Source: Bacteroides congonensis
Lineage (GTDB): Bacteria > Bacteroidota > Bacteroidia > Bacteroidales > Bacteroidaceae
Reading direction: 5' to 3'
Length of the DNA: 64,000 bases
NCBI RefSeq assembly: GCF_900130125.1
Contig: NZ_FQXY01000011.1
Coordinates: 1,178,001 to 1,242,000 of the forward strand
Part shown: positions 25,727 through 34,667 of the stretch, in pieces
How positions within the stretch are numbered: the stretch's first letter is position 1
Layout: each line of letters starts with the position of its first letter
Position numbers and translations under genes: made by a program
The notes under the pieces: generated by a model
Databases searched by the model: none
The model's input: only the letters and a program-made list of their open reading frames with translations
What the model was told of the DNA's origin: nothing

Positions 25727-27655
25727 ATGGAAAAGACATTGAAGGGCATAGTACAATATGCCCGTAAAAACTATTTCAGCTATTGGGTAATTTTAGGTAT
25801 TGACACGGCAATATCCGTATTATGTTCATTGGCAGCCTATGCCGTCATTCATTATATGGCACATGTCCCAATGACCGACTGGATGCTTTGCAAACTTGTT
25901 TGCGTTTCTTTTGTGTCAAGTATTGCCGGAGCTCTGATATTTCACACATATCGTAATACGATTCGTTTCTCCCAGGCACGTGAACTTTGGCGTGTCATGT
26001 GTGCCGTCTTGTTCAAGATTACCTGTCTGGCGGTTATTTCTTATTGTGTTATTTATGAGACAGAATTGCCGGACAATTATAGAATATCCTATCTTTTATT
26101 TGATGGTTTATTAACTTTGGTGACACTGACAGTCTTCCGTGTATCACTGATAATTGTCTATGACCTGTTGTTGGATTGGGTGAATAAAAAGAATACGCGC
26201 ATTCTTATTTATGGTATTGATGAAAAGAGTGTAGCCTTGAAATTTCGTCTCCGCGACAGTGCACATTATAAAGTTGTAGGTTTTTATACTTTTGGTAAAG
26301 GTAATAGCAGGCGTCGCTTGACGGATCTTCCCATTTATTACTTTGAAAATGAATCAGATGTTGAGTATATAATGCGGAAACGGGGAATTCGTGGCATTTT
26401 GTTTGCCCGTTATGAAGATACCCGCCTGGAGGAGAACCGTCTTCTGGAATATTGTAAAAGCAATTCTCTTAAAACTCTGATAGCGCCTACTATCAGTGAG
26501 GCTGACTCTGACGGTAACTTTCACCAGTGGATACGTCCTATTAAGATTGAAGATTTGCTGGGACGTGCTGAAATCAATATTAATCTTCGTCAGGTTGCCG
26601 AAGAGTTCAGAGGGAAAATTGTACTGGTGACAGGTGCGGCGGGTAGTATCGGTAGTGAACTTTGCCGCCAGTTGGTACAGATGGGTATTCAGAAACTCAT
26701 CATGTTTGACTCTGCTGAGACTCCTTTGCATAATGTCCGTCTTGAATTTGAAAAAAATTATCCTACTATAGATTTTATTCCTGTGATTGGTGATGTGCGT
26801 GTGAAAGAACGCGTACGTATGGTATTTGAAAATTACCATCCTCAAATCGTTTTTCATGCCGCTGCTTACAAACATGTCCCATTGATGGAAGAGAATCCTT
26901 GCGAAGCCGTACTGGTCAATGTCACGGGTTCCCGTCAGGTTGCTGATATGGCAGTGGAATATGGTGCTGAAAAAATGATCATGGTCTCTACCGATAAGGC
27001 AGTTAATCCTACCAATGTGATGGGTTGCTCCAAACGTCTGGCAGAGATATATGTACAGAGTCTGGGATGTGCCATCCGTGAGGGAAAAGTGAAAGGTCAT
27101 ACAAAGTTTATCACTACCCGTTTCGGTAATGTATTGGGCAGTAACGGTTCGGTTATCCCCCGTTTTAAGGAACAGATAGAGAATGGAGGGCCTGTTACTG
27201 TAACTCATCCTGATATCATCCGCTTCTTTATGACCATTCCTGAGGCTTGCCGTTTGGTAATGGAAGCTGCCACAATGGGAGAGGGCAATGAGATTTTTGT
27301 CTTTGAAATGGGTAAGGCTGTGAAGATTGTCGACTTGGCTACCCGTATGATTGAACTGGCTGGTTATCGTCCGGGAGAGGATATCAAGATTGAATTCACC
27401 GGTTTACGTCCTGGTGAGAAACTTTATGAAGAAGTTTTGAGTGACAAGGAAAATACGATTCCGACCGAGAACAAGAAAATTATGATAGCTAAAGTACGTC
27501 GTTATGAATATGCTGATATCCTTGATACTTATGAAGAGTTTGAAGAACTATCCCGTGCGGTTAAGATCATGGATACGGTCAGACTGATGAAGAAAGTTGT
27601 ACCAGAGTTCAAGTCAAAGAATTCTCCGAAGTTCGAGGTGTTGGATAAAGAATAA
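25727..27655 (+). CDS. Membrane nucleoside-diphosphate-sugar 4,6-dehydratase (PglF/WbpM/CapD type)
   Basis: 642 residues. Four N-terminal membrane helices (about 15-150) and a CoA-binding-like domain precede the SDR domain (about 290-600). The cofactor loop is VTGAAGSIGSEL. The catalytic region reads STDKAVNPTNVMGCSK, with Met-x3-Lys in place of Tyr-x3-Lys, as in PglF and WbpM. Enzymes of this type turn UDP-GlcNAc into the 4-keto-6-deoxy sugar, here the likely substrate of the aminotransferase at the end of the locus. A broken paralogue of its C-terminal half lies at 51009-51750. Confidence 0.9.
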   Translation: MEKTLKGIVQYARKNYFSYWVILGIDTAISVLCSLAAYAVIHYMAHVPMTDWMLCKLVCVSFVSSIAGALIFHTYRNTIRFSQARELWRVMCAVLFKITCLAVISYCVIYETELPDNYRISYLLFDGLLTLVTLTVFRVSLIIVYDLLLDWVNKKNTRILIYGIDEKSVALKFRLRDSAHYKVVGFYTFGKGNSRRRLTDLPIYYFENESDVEYIMRKRGIRGILFARYEDTRLEENRLLEYCKSNSLKTLIAPTISEADSDGNFHQWIRPIKIEDLLGRAEININLRQVAEEFRGKIVLVTGAAGSIGSELCRQLVQMGIQKLIMFDSAETPLHNVRLEFEKNYPTIDFIPVIGDVRVKERVRMVFENYHPQIVFHAAAYKHVPLMEENPCEAVLVNVTGSRQVADMAVEYGAEKMIMVSTDKAVNPTNVMGCSKRLAEIYVQSLGCAIREGKVKGHTKFITTRFGNVLGSNGSVIPRFKEQIENGGPVTVTHPDIIRFFMTIPEACRLVMEAATMGEGNEIFVFEMGKAVKIVDLATRMIELAGYRPGEDIKIEFTGLRPGEKLYEEVLSDKENTIPTENKKIMIAKVRRYEYADILDTYEEFEELSRAVKIMDTVRLMKKVVPEFKSKNSPKFEVLDKE

Positions 27656-27671
27656 TAAACTAGAATATATT

Positions 27672-28505
27672 ATGAACAATTCATTTTGCATTGCTGTAAG
27701 TATGCATAAAAAGACTAGGGAATTACTTTCCTGTCTGTTTGTGCTCTTTCTGCTTGCTTCCTGCCAGTCTTATAAGAAAGTCCCCTATTTGCAAGATGCT
27801 GAAGTGGTGGGACAATCTGTCCTACACGAAACTATGTATGATGCCAGAATAATGCCTAAGGATCAGCTTACTATCATGGTATCATGTACGAACCCTGAAC
27901 TGGCAGTACCTTTCAATCTCGGAGCGATCGGTTCCGTAGGTTTGACTGCCAGAAACTCACAGGGTACTTCCCAGTCATCCCAACAGACTTATCTGGTGGA
28001 TAATGAAGGTAGTATCAATTTCCCTGTATTGGGCACATTGAAAGTGGGAGGACTGACCAAAAAGGAGATAGAGCAAATGATAGTGGAAAAACTGAGACCT
28101 TATATCAAAGAAACTCCTATTGTCACTGTCCGTATGGTCAACTATAAAATATCCGTATTGGGTGAAGTTGCCAGTCCCGGCACATTTACTATCAGTAATG
28201 AGAAAGTAAATCTGTTGGAAGCCTTGGCTATGGCAGGTGACATGACTATTTATGGAATTCGTGACAATGTAAAACTAATCCGTGAAAGTGCTGGCGGTAA
28301 GCAGCAAATAATAACACTGGATTTAAATAAGGTTGAAACTCTCATTTCCCCTTATTATTGGTTGCAGCAAAATGATATAATATATGTAACCCCTAACAAG
28401 GCGAAAGCCCGTAATTCGGATATCAGTAACAGTACAAGCCTTTGGTTTTCGGCCACCTCTATTTTAGTGTCATTGGCAAGTTTATTAGTAAATATTTTCA
28501 GATAG
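27672..28505 (+). CDS. Wza-like polysaccharide export lipoprotein
   Basis: 277 residues from the ATG at 27672; the open frame extends farther upstream into the dehydratase gene, but that part is not credible. The lipobox LFLLASC puts the lipidated Cys near 37 (near 27 from the alternative ATG at 27702). A poly-export domain follows (MPKDQLTIMVSCTNPELAVPFN, VDNEGSINFPVLGTLKVGG), then a SLBB-type domain (KISVLGEVASPGTFTI, NLLEALAMAGD) and a C-terminal hydrophobic helix. It would form the outer-membrane exit pore for the capsule together with the Wzc-like protein encoded next. Confidence 0.9.
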   Translation: MNNSFCIAVSMHKKTRELLSCLFVLFLLASCQSYKKVPYLQDAEVVGQSVLHETMYDARIMPKDQLTIMVSCTNPELAVPFNLGAIGSVGLTARNSQGTSQSSQQTYLVDNEGSINFPVLGTLKVGGLTKKEIEQMIVEKLRPYIKETPIVTVRMVNYKISVLGEVASPGTFTISNEKVNLLEALAMAGDMTIYGIRDNVKLIRESAGGKQQIITLDLNKVETLISPYYWLQQNDIIYVTPNKAKARNSDISNSTSLWFSATSILVSLASLLVNIFR

Positions 28506-28514
28506 TAACATCGT

Positions 28515-30929
28515 ATGGTTGAGGAAAGAAAAGAAAGAACGGGGGCACAATCCCAGGAACAGATCAATATTCAGGAAATCCTTTTCCGTTATCTGATTCA
28601 TTGGCCATGGTTCGTAGTTTCGGTAATAGTCTGTATTACCTTCGCATGGGGATATTTACGTCTGACAACACCAATTTATAATATTTCTGCCACTGTTCTG
28701 ATCAAGGATGAGAAGAAAGGTGGTGCGAATATGTCTTCAGAATTGGAAAAGATGGGTCTGAACGGCTTTGTCTCTTCATCAAGTAATATAGAGAATGAAA
28801 TTGAGGTTTTGAGTTCCAGAACATTGGCAAGGGAGGTGGTTAGTTCTTTGGGATTATTTGTAACTTATATGGACGGAGACAGGTTCCCTAAAAAGGAACT
28901 GTATCGTACTTCCCCAGTTCTGGTAAGCCTGACTCCACAGGAAGCGGATAAACTTCCGCAGACAATGGAGGTGGATATGTCCATGCAACCTTCTGGTGTG
29001 ATGGATGTACAGATTAAGGTGGGAGAAAAGGAGTATCGGAAACGTTTTGAGAAATTGCCTGCCGTACTCCCGACCGATGAAGGTACAATTGCTTTTTTTG
29101 CGAACAACGATACCTTGTCACCTATCCGTTCGGAGAGTGTTACGAAAGAACGTCATATCACGGCTTATATTAACAGACCTTTTTCTGTTGCGAAAGGATA
29201 CGCCGGTTCTCTGTTGATAACTCCTACTTCGAAGGCGACTTCCGTAGTGACCGTTTCACTTAAAAATTCCAATACCCAACGTGGCAAAGACTATATAGAC
29301 AAGCTGCTTGAGATGTATAATATCAATGCCAATAATGACAAGAATGAGGTTGCTCAGAAAACAGCTGAGTTTATTGACGAGCGTATAGGTATCATCTCAA
29401 AAGAATTGGGCAGTACGGAACGCGATTTGGAAAATTTCAAGCGTAGCGCGGGTATCACGGATTTGAGCAGTGAAGCCCAGATAGCTTTGGCTGGTAATGC
29501 CGAATACGAGAAGAAGCGTGTGGAGAACCAGACACAGATTAATCTTGTCATAGATTTGCAAAGATATCTGCAGGGTACTGAATATGAGGTGTTGCCTTCG
29601 AATGTCGGTTTACAGGATGCTGGTGTAGCGGGTGCAATTGATCGGTATAATGAAATGGTGTCCGAGCGTAACCGTCTATTACGTACATCAACGGAAAGCA
29701 ACCCGGCTATTGTAAATCTTAATGCCAGCATCAGTGCGATGCGCGGTAATATACAAACCACCTTGGATGCGACGCTGAAAGGTCTTGAGATCACTAGGGT
29801 TGATTTGGCCCGTGAAGCAGGCCGTTATTCCCGTCGTATCAGTGACGCTCCCACTCAGGAAAGACAATTTGTGAGTATTGCTCGCCAACAGGAAATCAAG
29901 TCCGGCCTGTATTTGATGTTACTTCAGAAGCGTGAGGAGAATGCCATTGTCCTGGCCGCTATAGCCAATAATGCCAAGATTATTGACGAGGCACAGGCGG
30001 ACGGTGCTCCGATTTCCCCAAAGTGGATGACGATTTATTTGGCGGCTTTGATGTTCGGAATAGGTATTCCGGTAGGTATCATTTATCTGATTGGTCTGAC
30101 CAAGTTCAAGATAGAGGGTCGTGCAGATGTTGAGAAGTTGACTTCACTCCCTGTTATCGGTGATATTCCATTGGCAGATGAAAAGACAGGTTCTATTGCT
30201 GTATTTGAGAACCAGAATAATCTTATGAGCGAGACTTTCCGTAATGTCCGTACCAATCTTCAGTTTATGCTTGAAAATGGTAGAAATGTAATTCTGGTGA
30301 CTTCTACCATTAGTGGTGAAGGCAAGTCCTTTATATCCGCCAATTTGGCTATCAGTCTTTCCTTATTAGGGAAGAAGGTTGTGATAGTAGGGCTTGATAT
30401 CCGCAAACCGGGCTTGAACAAGGTCTTCAACATACCTAAGAAAGAGCATGGTATTACCCAGTTTCTGACTAATCCTGCTATAAATCTGATGGATTTGGTA
30501 CAGCCTTCTGATATAAACAAGAACTTATATATTCTTCCCGGTGGAACTGTTCCACCTAATCCAACAGAGTTGTTGGCTCGTGACGGGTTGGAAAAGGCTG
30601 TTGAAATCTTGAAGGAGAATTTTGATTATGTGATATTGGATACTGCTCCTGTAGGTATGGTGACAGATACTTTGCTCATAGGACGTGTAGCGGACTTATC
30701 CGTTTATGTATGCCGTGCTGATTACACTCGTAAAGCAGAGTTTACTTTGATCAACGAACTTACCGAGAATAACAAACTGCCTAATCTCTGTATTGCCATC
30801 AATGGACTTGACCTTCAAAAGAAGAAGTATGGCTATTACTATGGTTATGGAAAATATGGCAAGTATTATGGCTTTGGGAAACGTTATGGCTATGGTTATG
30901 GCTATGGAGAACATAAAGAGAAGAAATAA
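28515..30929 (+). CDS. Wzc-like chain-length regulator and tyrosine autokinase
   Basis: 804 residues. The Wzz domain starts after residue 10, with membrane helices near 30-50 and 500-525 and a long periplasmic coiled coil between. The cytoplasmic BY-kinase domain has Walker A in STISGEGKSFISAN, Walker A' in VVIVGLDIRKPGL and Walker B in YVILDTAPVG. The tail is a run of Tyr and Gly (YGYYYGYGKYGKYYGFG and on), the site of tyrosine autophosphorylation. It controls polymer length and links synthesis to export. It follows the Wza-like gene by 9 bases. Confidence 0.93.
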   Translation: MVEERKERTGAQSQEQINIQEILFRYLIHWPWFVVSVIVCITFAWGYLRLTTPIYNISATVLIKDEKKGGANMSSELEKMGLNGFVSSSSNIENEIEVLSSRTLAREVVSSLGLFVTYMDGDRFPKKELYRTSPVLVSLTPQEADKLPQTMEVDMSMQPSGVMDVQIKVGEKEYRKRFEKLPAVLPTDEGTIAFFANNDTLSPIRSESVTKERHITAYINRPFSVAKGYAGSLLITPTSKATSVVTVSLKNSNTQRGKDYIDKLLEMYNINANNDKNEVAQKTAEFIDERIGIISKELGSTERDLENFKRSAGITDLSSEAQIALAGNAEYEKKRVENQTQINLVIDLQRYLQGTEYEVLPSNVGLQDAGVAGAIDRYNEMVSERNRLLRTSTESNPAIVNLNASISAMRGNIQTTLDATLKGLEITRVDLAREAGRYSRRISDAPTQERQFVSIARQQEIKSGLYLMLLQKREENAIVLAAIANNAKIIDEAQADGAPISPKWMTIYLAALMFGIGIPVGIIYLIGLTKFKIEGRADVEKLTSLPVIGDIPLADEKTGSIAVFENQNNLMSETFRNVRTNLQFMLENGRNVILVTSTISGEGKSFISANLAISLSLLGKKVVIVGLDIRKPGLNKVFNIPKKEHGITQFLTNPAINLMDLVQPSDINKNLYILPGGTVPPNPTELLARDGLEKAVEILKENFDYVILDTAPVGMVTDTLLIGRVADLSVYVCRADYTRKAEFTLINELTENNKLPNLCIAINGLDLQKKKYGYYYGYGKYGKYYGFGKRYGYGYGYGEHKEKK

Positions 30930-31065
30930 ACTTAGCAGATTTTTAAAAAAGTATTTTGGGGTGGTCAACAAGCTTGATGTGGCAGAAATACTTGCTCCTC
31001 TCCATGCTAGAGCCGGAAAGATGATAAAGAATGAAAACATCTGCATTTTAGTGACTTGATGAATA

Positions 31066-31302
31066 ATGCTTTTTGTTATGTGTTTAATGGTTTGGATAAG
31101 TTGTAAAATAGCTGTATGGATGGTCGTTATATTATCCGTAGCCGCTACATATTTTATCGTAATAGAAACAGCAAAGATGTATGAGCTTGAAGTTAGGGAC
31201 TATTTTGTACATGTAGTCTGTGAGATAATGAATGGAAATAAAGGCTGTTCAATATTCGCTTCTGAGTCGTTTCTAGCATTAAAAGCAAATATAAATGTGT
31301 AA
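31066..31302 (+). CDS. Short membrane ORF of doubtful coding status
   Basis: 78 codons with two hydrophobic stretches (MLFVMCLMVWISCKIAVWMVVIL...). It lies in a 547-base stretch (30930-31476) between the Wzc-like gene and the FemAB-like gene, where nothing is clearly recognised. A second open stretch (up to 31059, ending KNENICILVT) overlaps the end of the Wzc-like gene in another frame. The region may be the remains of lost genes. No function can be given. Confidence 0.25.
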   Translation: MLFVMCLMVWISCKIAVWMVVILSVAATYFIVIETAKMYELEVRDYFVHVVCEIMNGNKGCSIFASESFLALKANINV

Positions 31303-31476
31303 ATTGTTAGAAGACATTGACATAACCTTTATAGGAAATAAGCATGTTTGGCAAGCAGCGGAATAGTCGAAAGATATTTCGCTCAAGTTTCATGAAGAAA
31401 TAAACAAAAAACTGCTAGTTGACAATTTAGAAAAATGAATTAAAAAAACTTTAATGCATTGTTTATCCAAGAAGAT

Positions 31477-32478
31477 ATGAAACTGAAGGTTTATTATAAT
31501 ATATTTAAACTGAGAAACGATTGGGAAAGGCTGAGCAAAGAAAATGTCTCATTAACTCCCTTTCAATACTTTAATTACAACAAAAATTTATTCTGGGATC
31601 GCTGGCTAAATGTATTCAAAACACGATTGGTACCAGTCTTTGTTTCTATTTCAGACAGCAATAAAATAATTATGATTGCCCCTTTTCTTAAAACGTTGAG
31701 GAACAATTATTTTATGTTGGGTGATATACAAGGTTGTGGCTTAACAGATTTTATTTACTCGAATTCTCTTAACGATAGCCAAATTTTAGAATGTATTAGT
31801 TTATTGCGAAATCATTGCAAGTATATCCATGTAGGCAGATTGTTATGCACCTCGCGTTTCTTTGAAGTATATAACAGAGCAAATGAGATTGGTGGGACAC
31901 AAAGGGATATACTTATAAATGTAAAATTTGGGGATGACTATGACGAGTATTATAAAGCGCTTACGAAGCATGTAAGACAGAATTTAAGAACCTCATATAA
32001 CAGATTAAAATCGGATAACATAGAATATTCGTTTGAAGTCATTGATAATTTATCTATGACTTCTGCTATTTGGAATGGTGTAAGCAATATATATTGTAAG
32101 AGACAGAAAGATGCTTACGGTGCGTCAGGTGTATGGATGGACATGAAAAATAAATATCTCAAGCATGACTCTATTAGCTTAAGATATAATGATAACCTTT
32201 TCTGTGCTATATTGAAGTATGGTAATGAAATAGCTGCAGTTTTGATGGGGTTAATCAATTACGAGAAAACAACGATTATAGTACCTCGATTGGCAATTAA
32301 TACGGACTTTTATCATTATTCACCAGGAAATCAATTGGTAAATGAATGCATAAAGTATCTGATTGAAAAAACAAAAGTTCGCAATTTGGATTTAAGCAGA
32401 GGTACTGAACAATACAAGTATATGATGGGTGGCGAAGAGTATCAGACCGTCAATTTTGATATTGTTAAAAAACAATAG
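31477..32478 (+). CDS. GNAT-fold FemAB/BioF2-like acyl or aminoacyl transferase
   Basis: 333 residues from the ATG at 31477 (an earlier TTG at 31459 is less likely). The C-terminal half has features of the Acetyltransf_6/FemAB group: KHVRQNLRTSYNRLK, LRYNDNLFCAILKYGNEIAAVLMG, a Y-x-P-G-N-x-L motif (YHYSPGNQLVNECIKYLIE) and LDLSRGTEQYKYMMGG, which is close to the usual D-F-x-x-G-x-x-x-Y-K ending. Members move acyl or aminoacyl groups to sugars or peptidoglycan. In this locus it probably decorates the repeat unit. The exact donor is unknown. Confidence 0.65.
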   Translation: MKLKVYYNIFKLRNDWERLSKENVSLTPFQYFNYNKNLFWDRWLNVFKTRLVPVFVSISDSNKIIMIAPFLKTLRNNYFMLGDIQGCGLTDFIYSNSLNDSQILECISLLRNHCKYIHVGRLLCTSRFFEVYNRANEIGGTQRDILINVKFGDDYDEYYKALTKHVRQNLRTSYNRLKSDNIEYSFEVIDNLSMTSAIWNGVSNIYCKRQKDAYGASGVWMDMKNKYLKHDSISLRYNDNLFCAILKYGNEIAAVLMGLINYEKTTIIVPRLAINTDFYHYSPGNQLVNECIKYLIEKTKVRNLDLSRGTEQYKYMMGGEEYQTVNFDIVKKQ

Positions 32479-32484
32479 ATAGAG

Positions 32485-33627
32485 ATGAATTTTCTAAAGA
32501 CGACAATGGGTATGTTGCCCTATAAGCAATGCCGCTTCAATATAAGCGCTGCAAGCATTGATAATGAAAAAATGACCTGTTGTTTACGTTTATTATATGT
32601 TCATCTGAATAAGATTGGAATTAACTGGGGACCAGCCTTTAGTACATTGATTGGCATTGTGCGCAACGATGGCTATCTGCCTTGGGCAAATAATATCTGC
32701 ATATATGTGCTGAAGGAGGACGAGGAGTGCTTGAAGGATGAGATGTGGAACATTGTGGCTGATGGCTTTGAACTCTGCAGATATGAGCGCAGAGGAATGT
32801 ATTATCTACGCAAAGAGGGCCAGTATATTCGCATTTTTATTCTTCGCAAAATTTCTTCAAACGTTCGACACACGGGGGGGGCTGACTTTATTTTTGAGAA
32901 ATATCTTCAAAATACTACTAAGTGGGATTTTAGAGGCATGCAACTCAACGTACCTTCTGATTTGGACGAATATCTCACTTTTCAATATGGTGACTGGGTA
33001 GTACCTATACAGTATAAGAATAACCAGTTTGTTCGTGTAGCTGCTCATTTATCTCAGCTATTGCAGGACATTATACCTACTAGCATCTATTATAAATGGA
33101 TGATAGCTCATCGCAAAAAAGACTTCAAACGTTTTAAGCAACTATGTGACCAAAATCATAAACCTCTACCTGACAATGTGGAACTGACCTACATACAACA
33201 TCGTAAACATAAGAAAATACTAACAGTTGGAGTTTATGACCTCATTCACAAGGGGCATGCAGAGCTATTCCGCAGAGCCAAAGGCTTGGGTGACTATCTT
33301 ATCGTAGCGGTGCAAGATGGCGACTGGGTGAATAAATATAAAGATGCAAAGCTCCTCAATTCCACAGAAGATCGCTGCTTGATGGTGCGCTCCATTCGTT
33401 ATGTTGATGAGGTGGTCGTATATAAAGATGTTGATGAGTCGATTAAGAATATAGACTTCGATGTTTTTGTTACTGGTCCCGACCAGATTCATGCAGGTTT
33501 TCAGCGTGCAATAAAATGGTGCGAAGATAATGCCAAAGAGCATCTTGTTATTGGAAGAACGGAAGGCGTGTCTTCGTCTGAACTGAAAATCAAAATTTTA
33601 GAAAAAACAAAAACGCATAATAGATGA
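32485..33627 (+). CDS. Degenerate LicD domain fused to a glycerol-3-phosphate-type cytidylyltransferase
   Basis: 380 residues. Residues about 25-230 look like LicD (LYVHLNKIGINWGPAFSTLIGIVRNDGYLPW), but where LicD has PWDDDIDI this protein has PWANNICI, so all metal-binding aspartates are gone. Residues about 245-375 are a TagD-like cytidylyltransferase: VGVYDLIHKGHAELF (HxGH), VRSIRYVDEVV, and EGVSSSELKIKI in place of the usual TxGISTT. That domain would make CDP-glycerol or a similar CDP-alcohol, which the CDP-glycerol transferase-like protein at 36122 could use. The next gene overlaps by 4 bases. Confidence 0.75.
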   Translation: MNFLKTTMGMLPYKQCRFNISAASIDNEKMTCCLRLLYVHLNKIGINWGPAFSTLIGIVRNDGYLPWANNICIYVLKEDEECLKDEMWNIVADGFELCRYERRGMYYLRKEGQYIRIFILRKISSNVRHTGGADFIFEKYLQNTTKWDFRGMQLNVPSDLDEYLTFQYGDWVVPIQYKNNQFVRVAAHLSQLLQDIIPTSIYYKWMIAHRKKDFKRFKQLCDQNHKPLPDNVELTYIQHRKHKKILTVGVYDLIHKGHAELFRRAKGLGDYLIVAVQDGDWVNKYKDAKLLNSTEDRCLMVRSIRYVDEVVVYKDVDESIKNIDFDVFVTGPDQIHAGFQRAIKWCEDNAKEHLVIGRTEGVSSSELKIKILEKTKTHNR

Positions 33628-34658
33628 TAACGCTATATATTTTATTAATTATTGTTTTCTTGCTTGCAGTACGACCTGTCTCTGCCCAAGTAATCTACAA
33701 TGATGATTATATTTCAAAAGAAACAACAAATATAATCAAAGGCCTTTGTATATGGGTTGTTTTTATATGTCATATTAGTGTTTACGTAGGTAGGCTACCG
33801 GGGTTAAATTTTGCAGATAATTTACTTTTTGTGGCAAACCATTATGTGCGACAGCTTCTTGTAGCACCATTCCTGTTTTATTCGGGCTATGGCATTACGT
33901 TAGCTTTGAAAAACAAGGGGCATTCGTATGGCTCTGGCATCCTAAAGAATCGATGCCTAACAACATTAGTAAACTTTGATGTAGCTGTATTGTTTTTTGT
34001 TGTTTTGAATTACATATTAGGAAGGGAATACGACGTTAAAACAGTGCTTTTGTCATTTACGGGGTGGGAGTCTATTGGCAATAGTAACTGGTATATATTT
34101 TGCATAATAATATGCTATGCAGTATCATGGATAGCATATAAAATCTGTGGCATAACAAACAAAATGATTTATAGCATCGTTATTCTTGTACTATTATACA
34201 CAATCGTTATGTATTGGTTTAGCGAAGGCAGCTGGTGGTATAATACTGCATATGCCTATGCTGCTGGTGTTATATTTGCATGGAATAAAGAAAAAGTAGA
34301 TAAACTTTTAATGACACAATATTGGAAAATATTTATTGTGTCAGCAATAGGTTTCTTAATTTGCTACTTCGCACCGGATTACTATAGTGTTGCATCGAAC
34401 CTTACAGCTGTCTTTATGTGTGTTTTAGTCGTTTTATTTACCTACAAATTTAAGCTGAAAAGCAAAGTTCTTGCATGGAGCGGTTGTCATCTATTTCCTC
34501 TCTATATATACCAGCGCATACCTATGATTTTATTCTCCACTATAGCGGGTGGAACTTTTATAGCAAATTACCGCTATTTATATGTTATTGTTTGCTTTGT
34601 AGTGACTATAGGTATAGCTTTTTTGTATAAGTACTTTAATATCTCGTTAAAGAAGTAA
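33624..34658 (+). CDS. Membrane acyltransferase, family 3 (OafA-like)
   Basis: 344 residues with about ten hydrophobic segments. The motif near the start, TTNIIKGLCIWVVFICHISVYVG, is the family's conserved R/K-G-x3-x-V-x-x-H region; the His is the likely catalytic residue. Such proteins add acetyl or similar groups to capsule sugars at the inner membrane. Start codon overlaps the stop of the LicD-like gene (ATGA), which indicates translational coupling. Confidence 0.8.
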   Translation: MITLYILLIIVFLLAVRPVSAQVIYNDDYISKETTNIIKGLCIWVVFICHISVYVGRLPGLNFADNLLFVANHYVRQLLVAPFLFYSGYGITLALKNKGHSYGSGILKNRCLTTLVNFDVAVLFFVVLNYILGREYDVKTVLLSFTGWESIGNSNWYIFCIIICYAVSWIAYKICGITNKMIYSIVILVLLYTIVMYWFSEGSWWYNTAYAYAAGVIFAWNKEKVDKLLMTQYWKIFIVSAIGFLICYFAPDYYSVASNLTAVFMCVLVVLFTYKFKLKSKVLAWSGCHLFPLYIYQRIPMILFSTIAGGTFIANYRYLYVIVCFVVTIGIAFLYKYFNISLKK

Positions 34659-34667
34659 TTACGCTTT

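Noticed and set aside
26354..27208. 284-codon minus-strand frame opposite the dehydratase gene
   Set aside because: No recognisable domain and fully covered by a conserved SDR domain on the other strand.
27597..27671. Upstream extension of the Wza-like protein
   Set aside because: It overlaps the end of the dehydratase gene and adds no conserved residues; the ATG at 27672 is enough.
30823..30912. Simple DNA repeat at the end of the Wzc-like gene
   Set aside because: It encodes the Tyr/Gly tail expected of BY-kinases, so coding function explains it.
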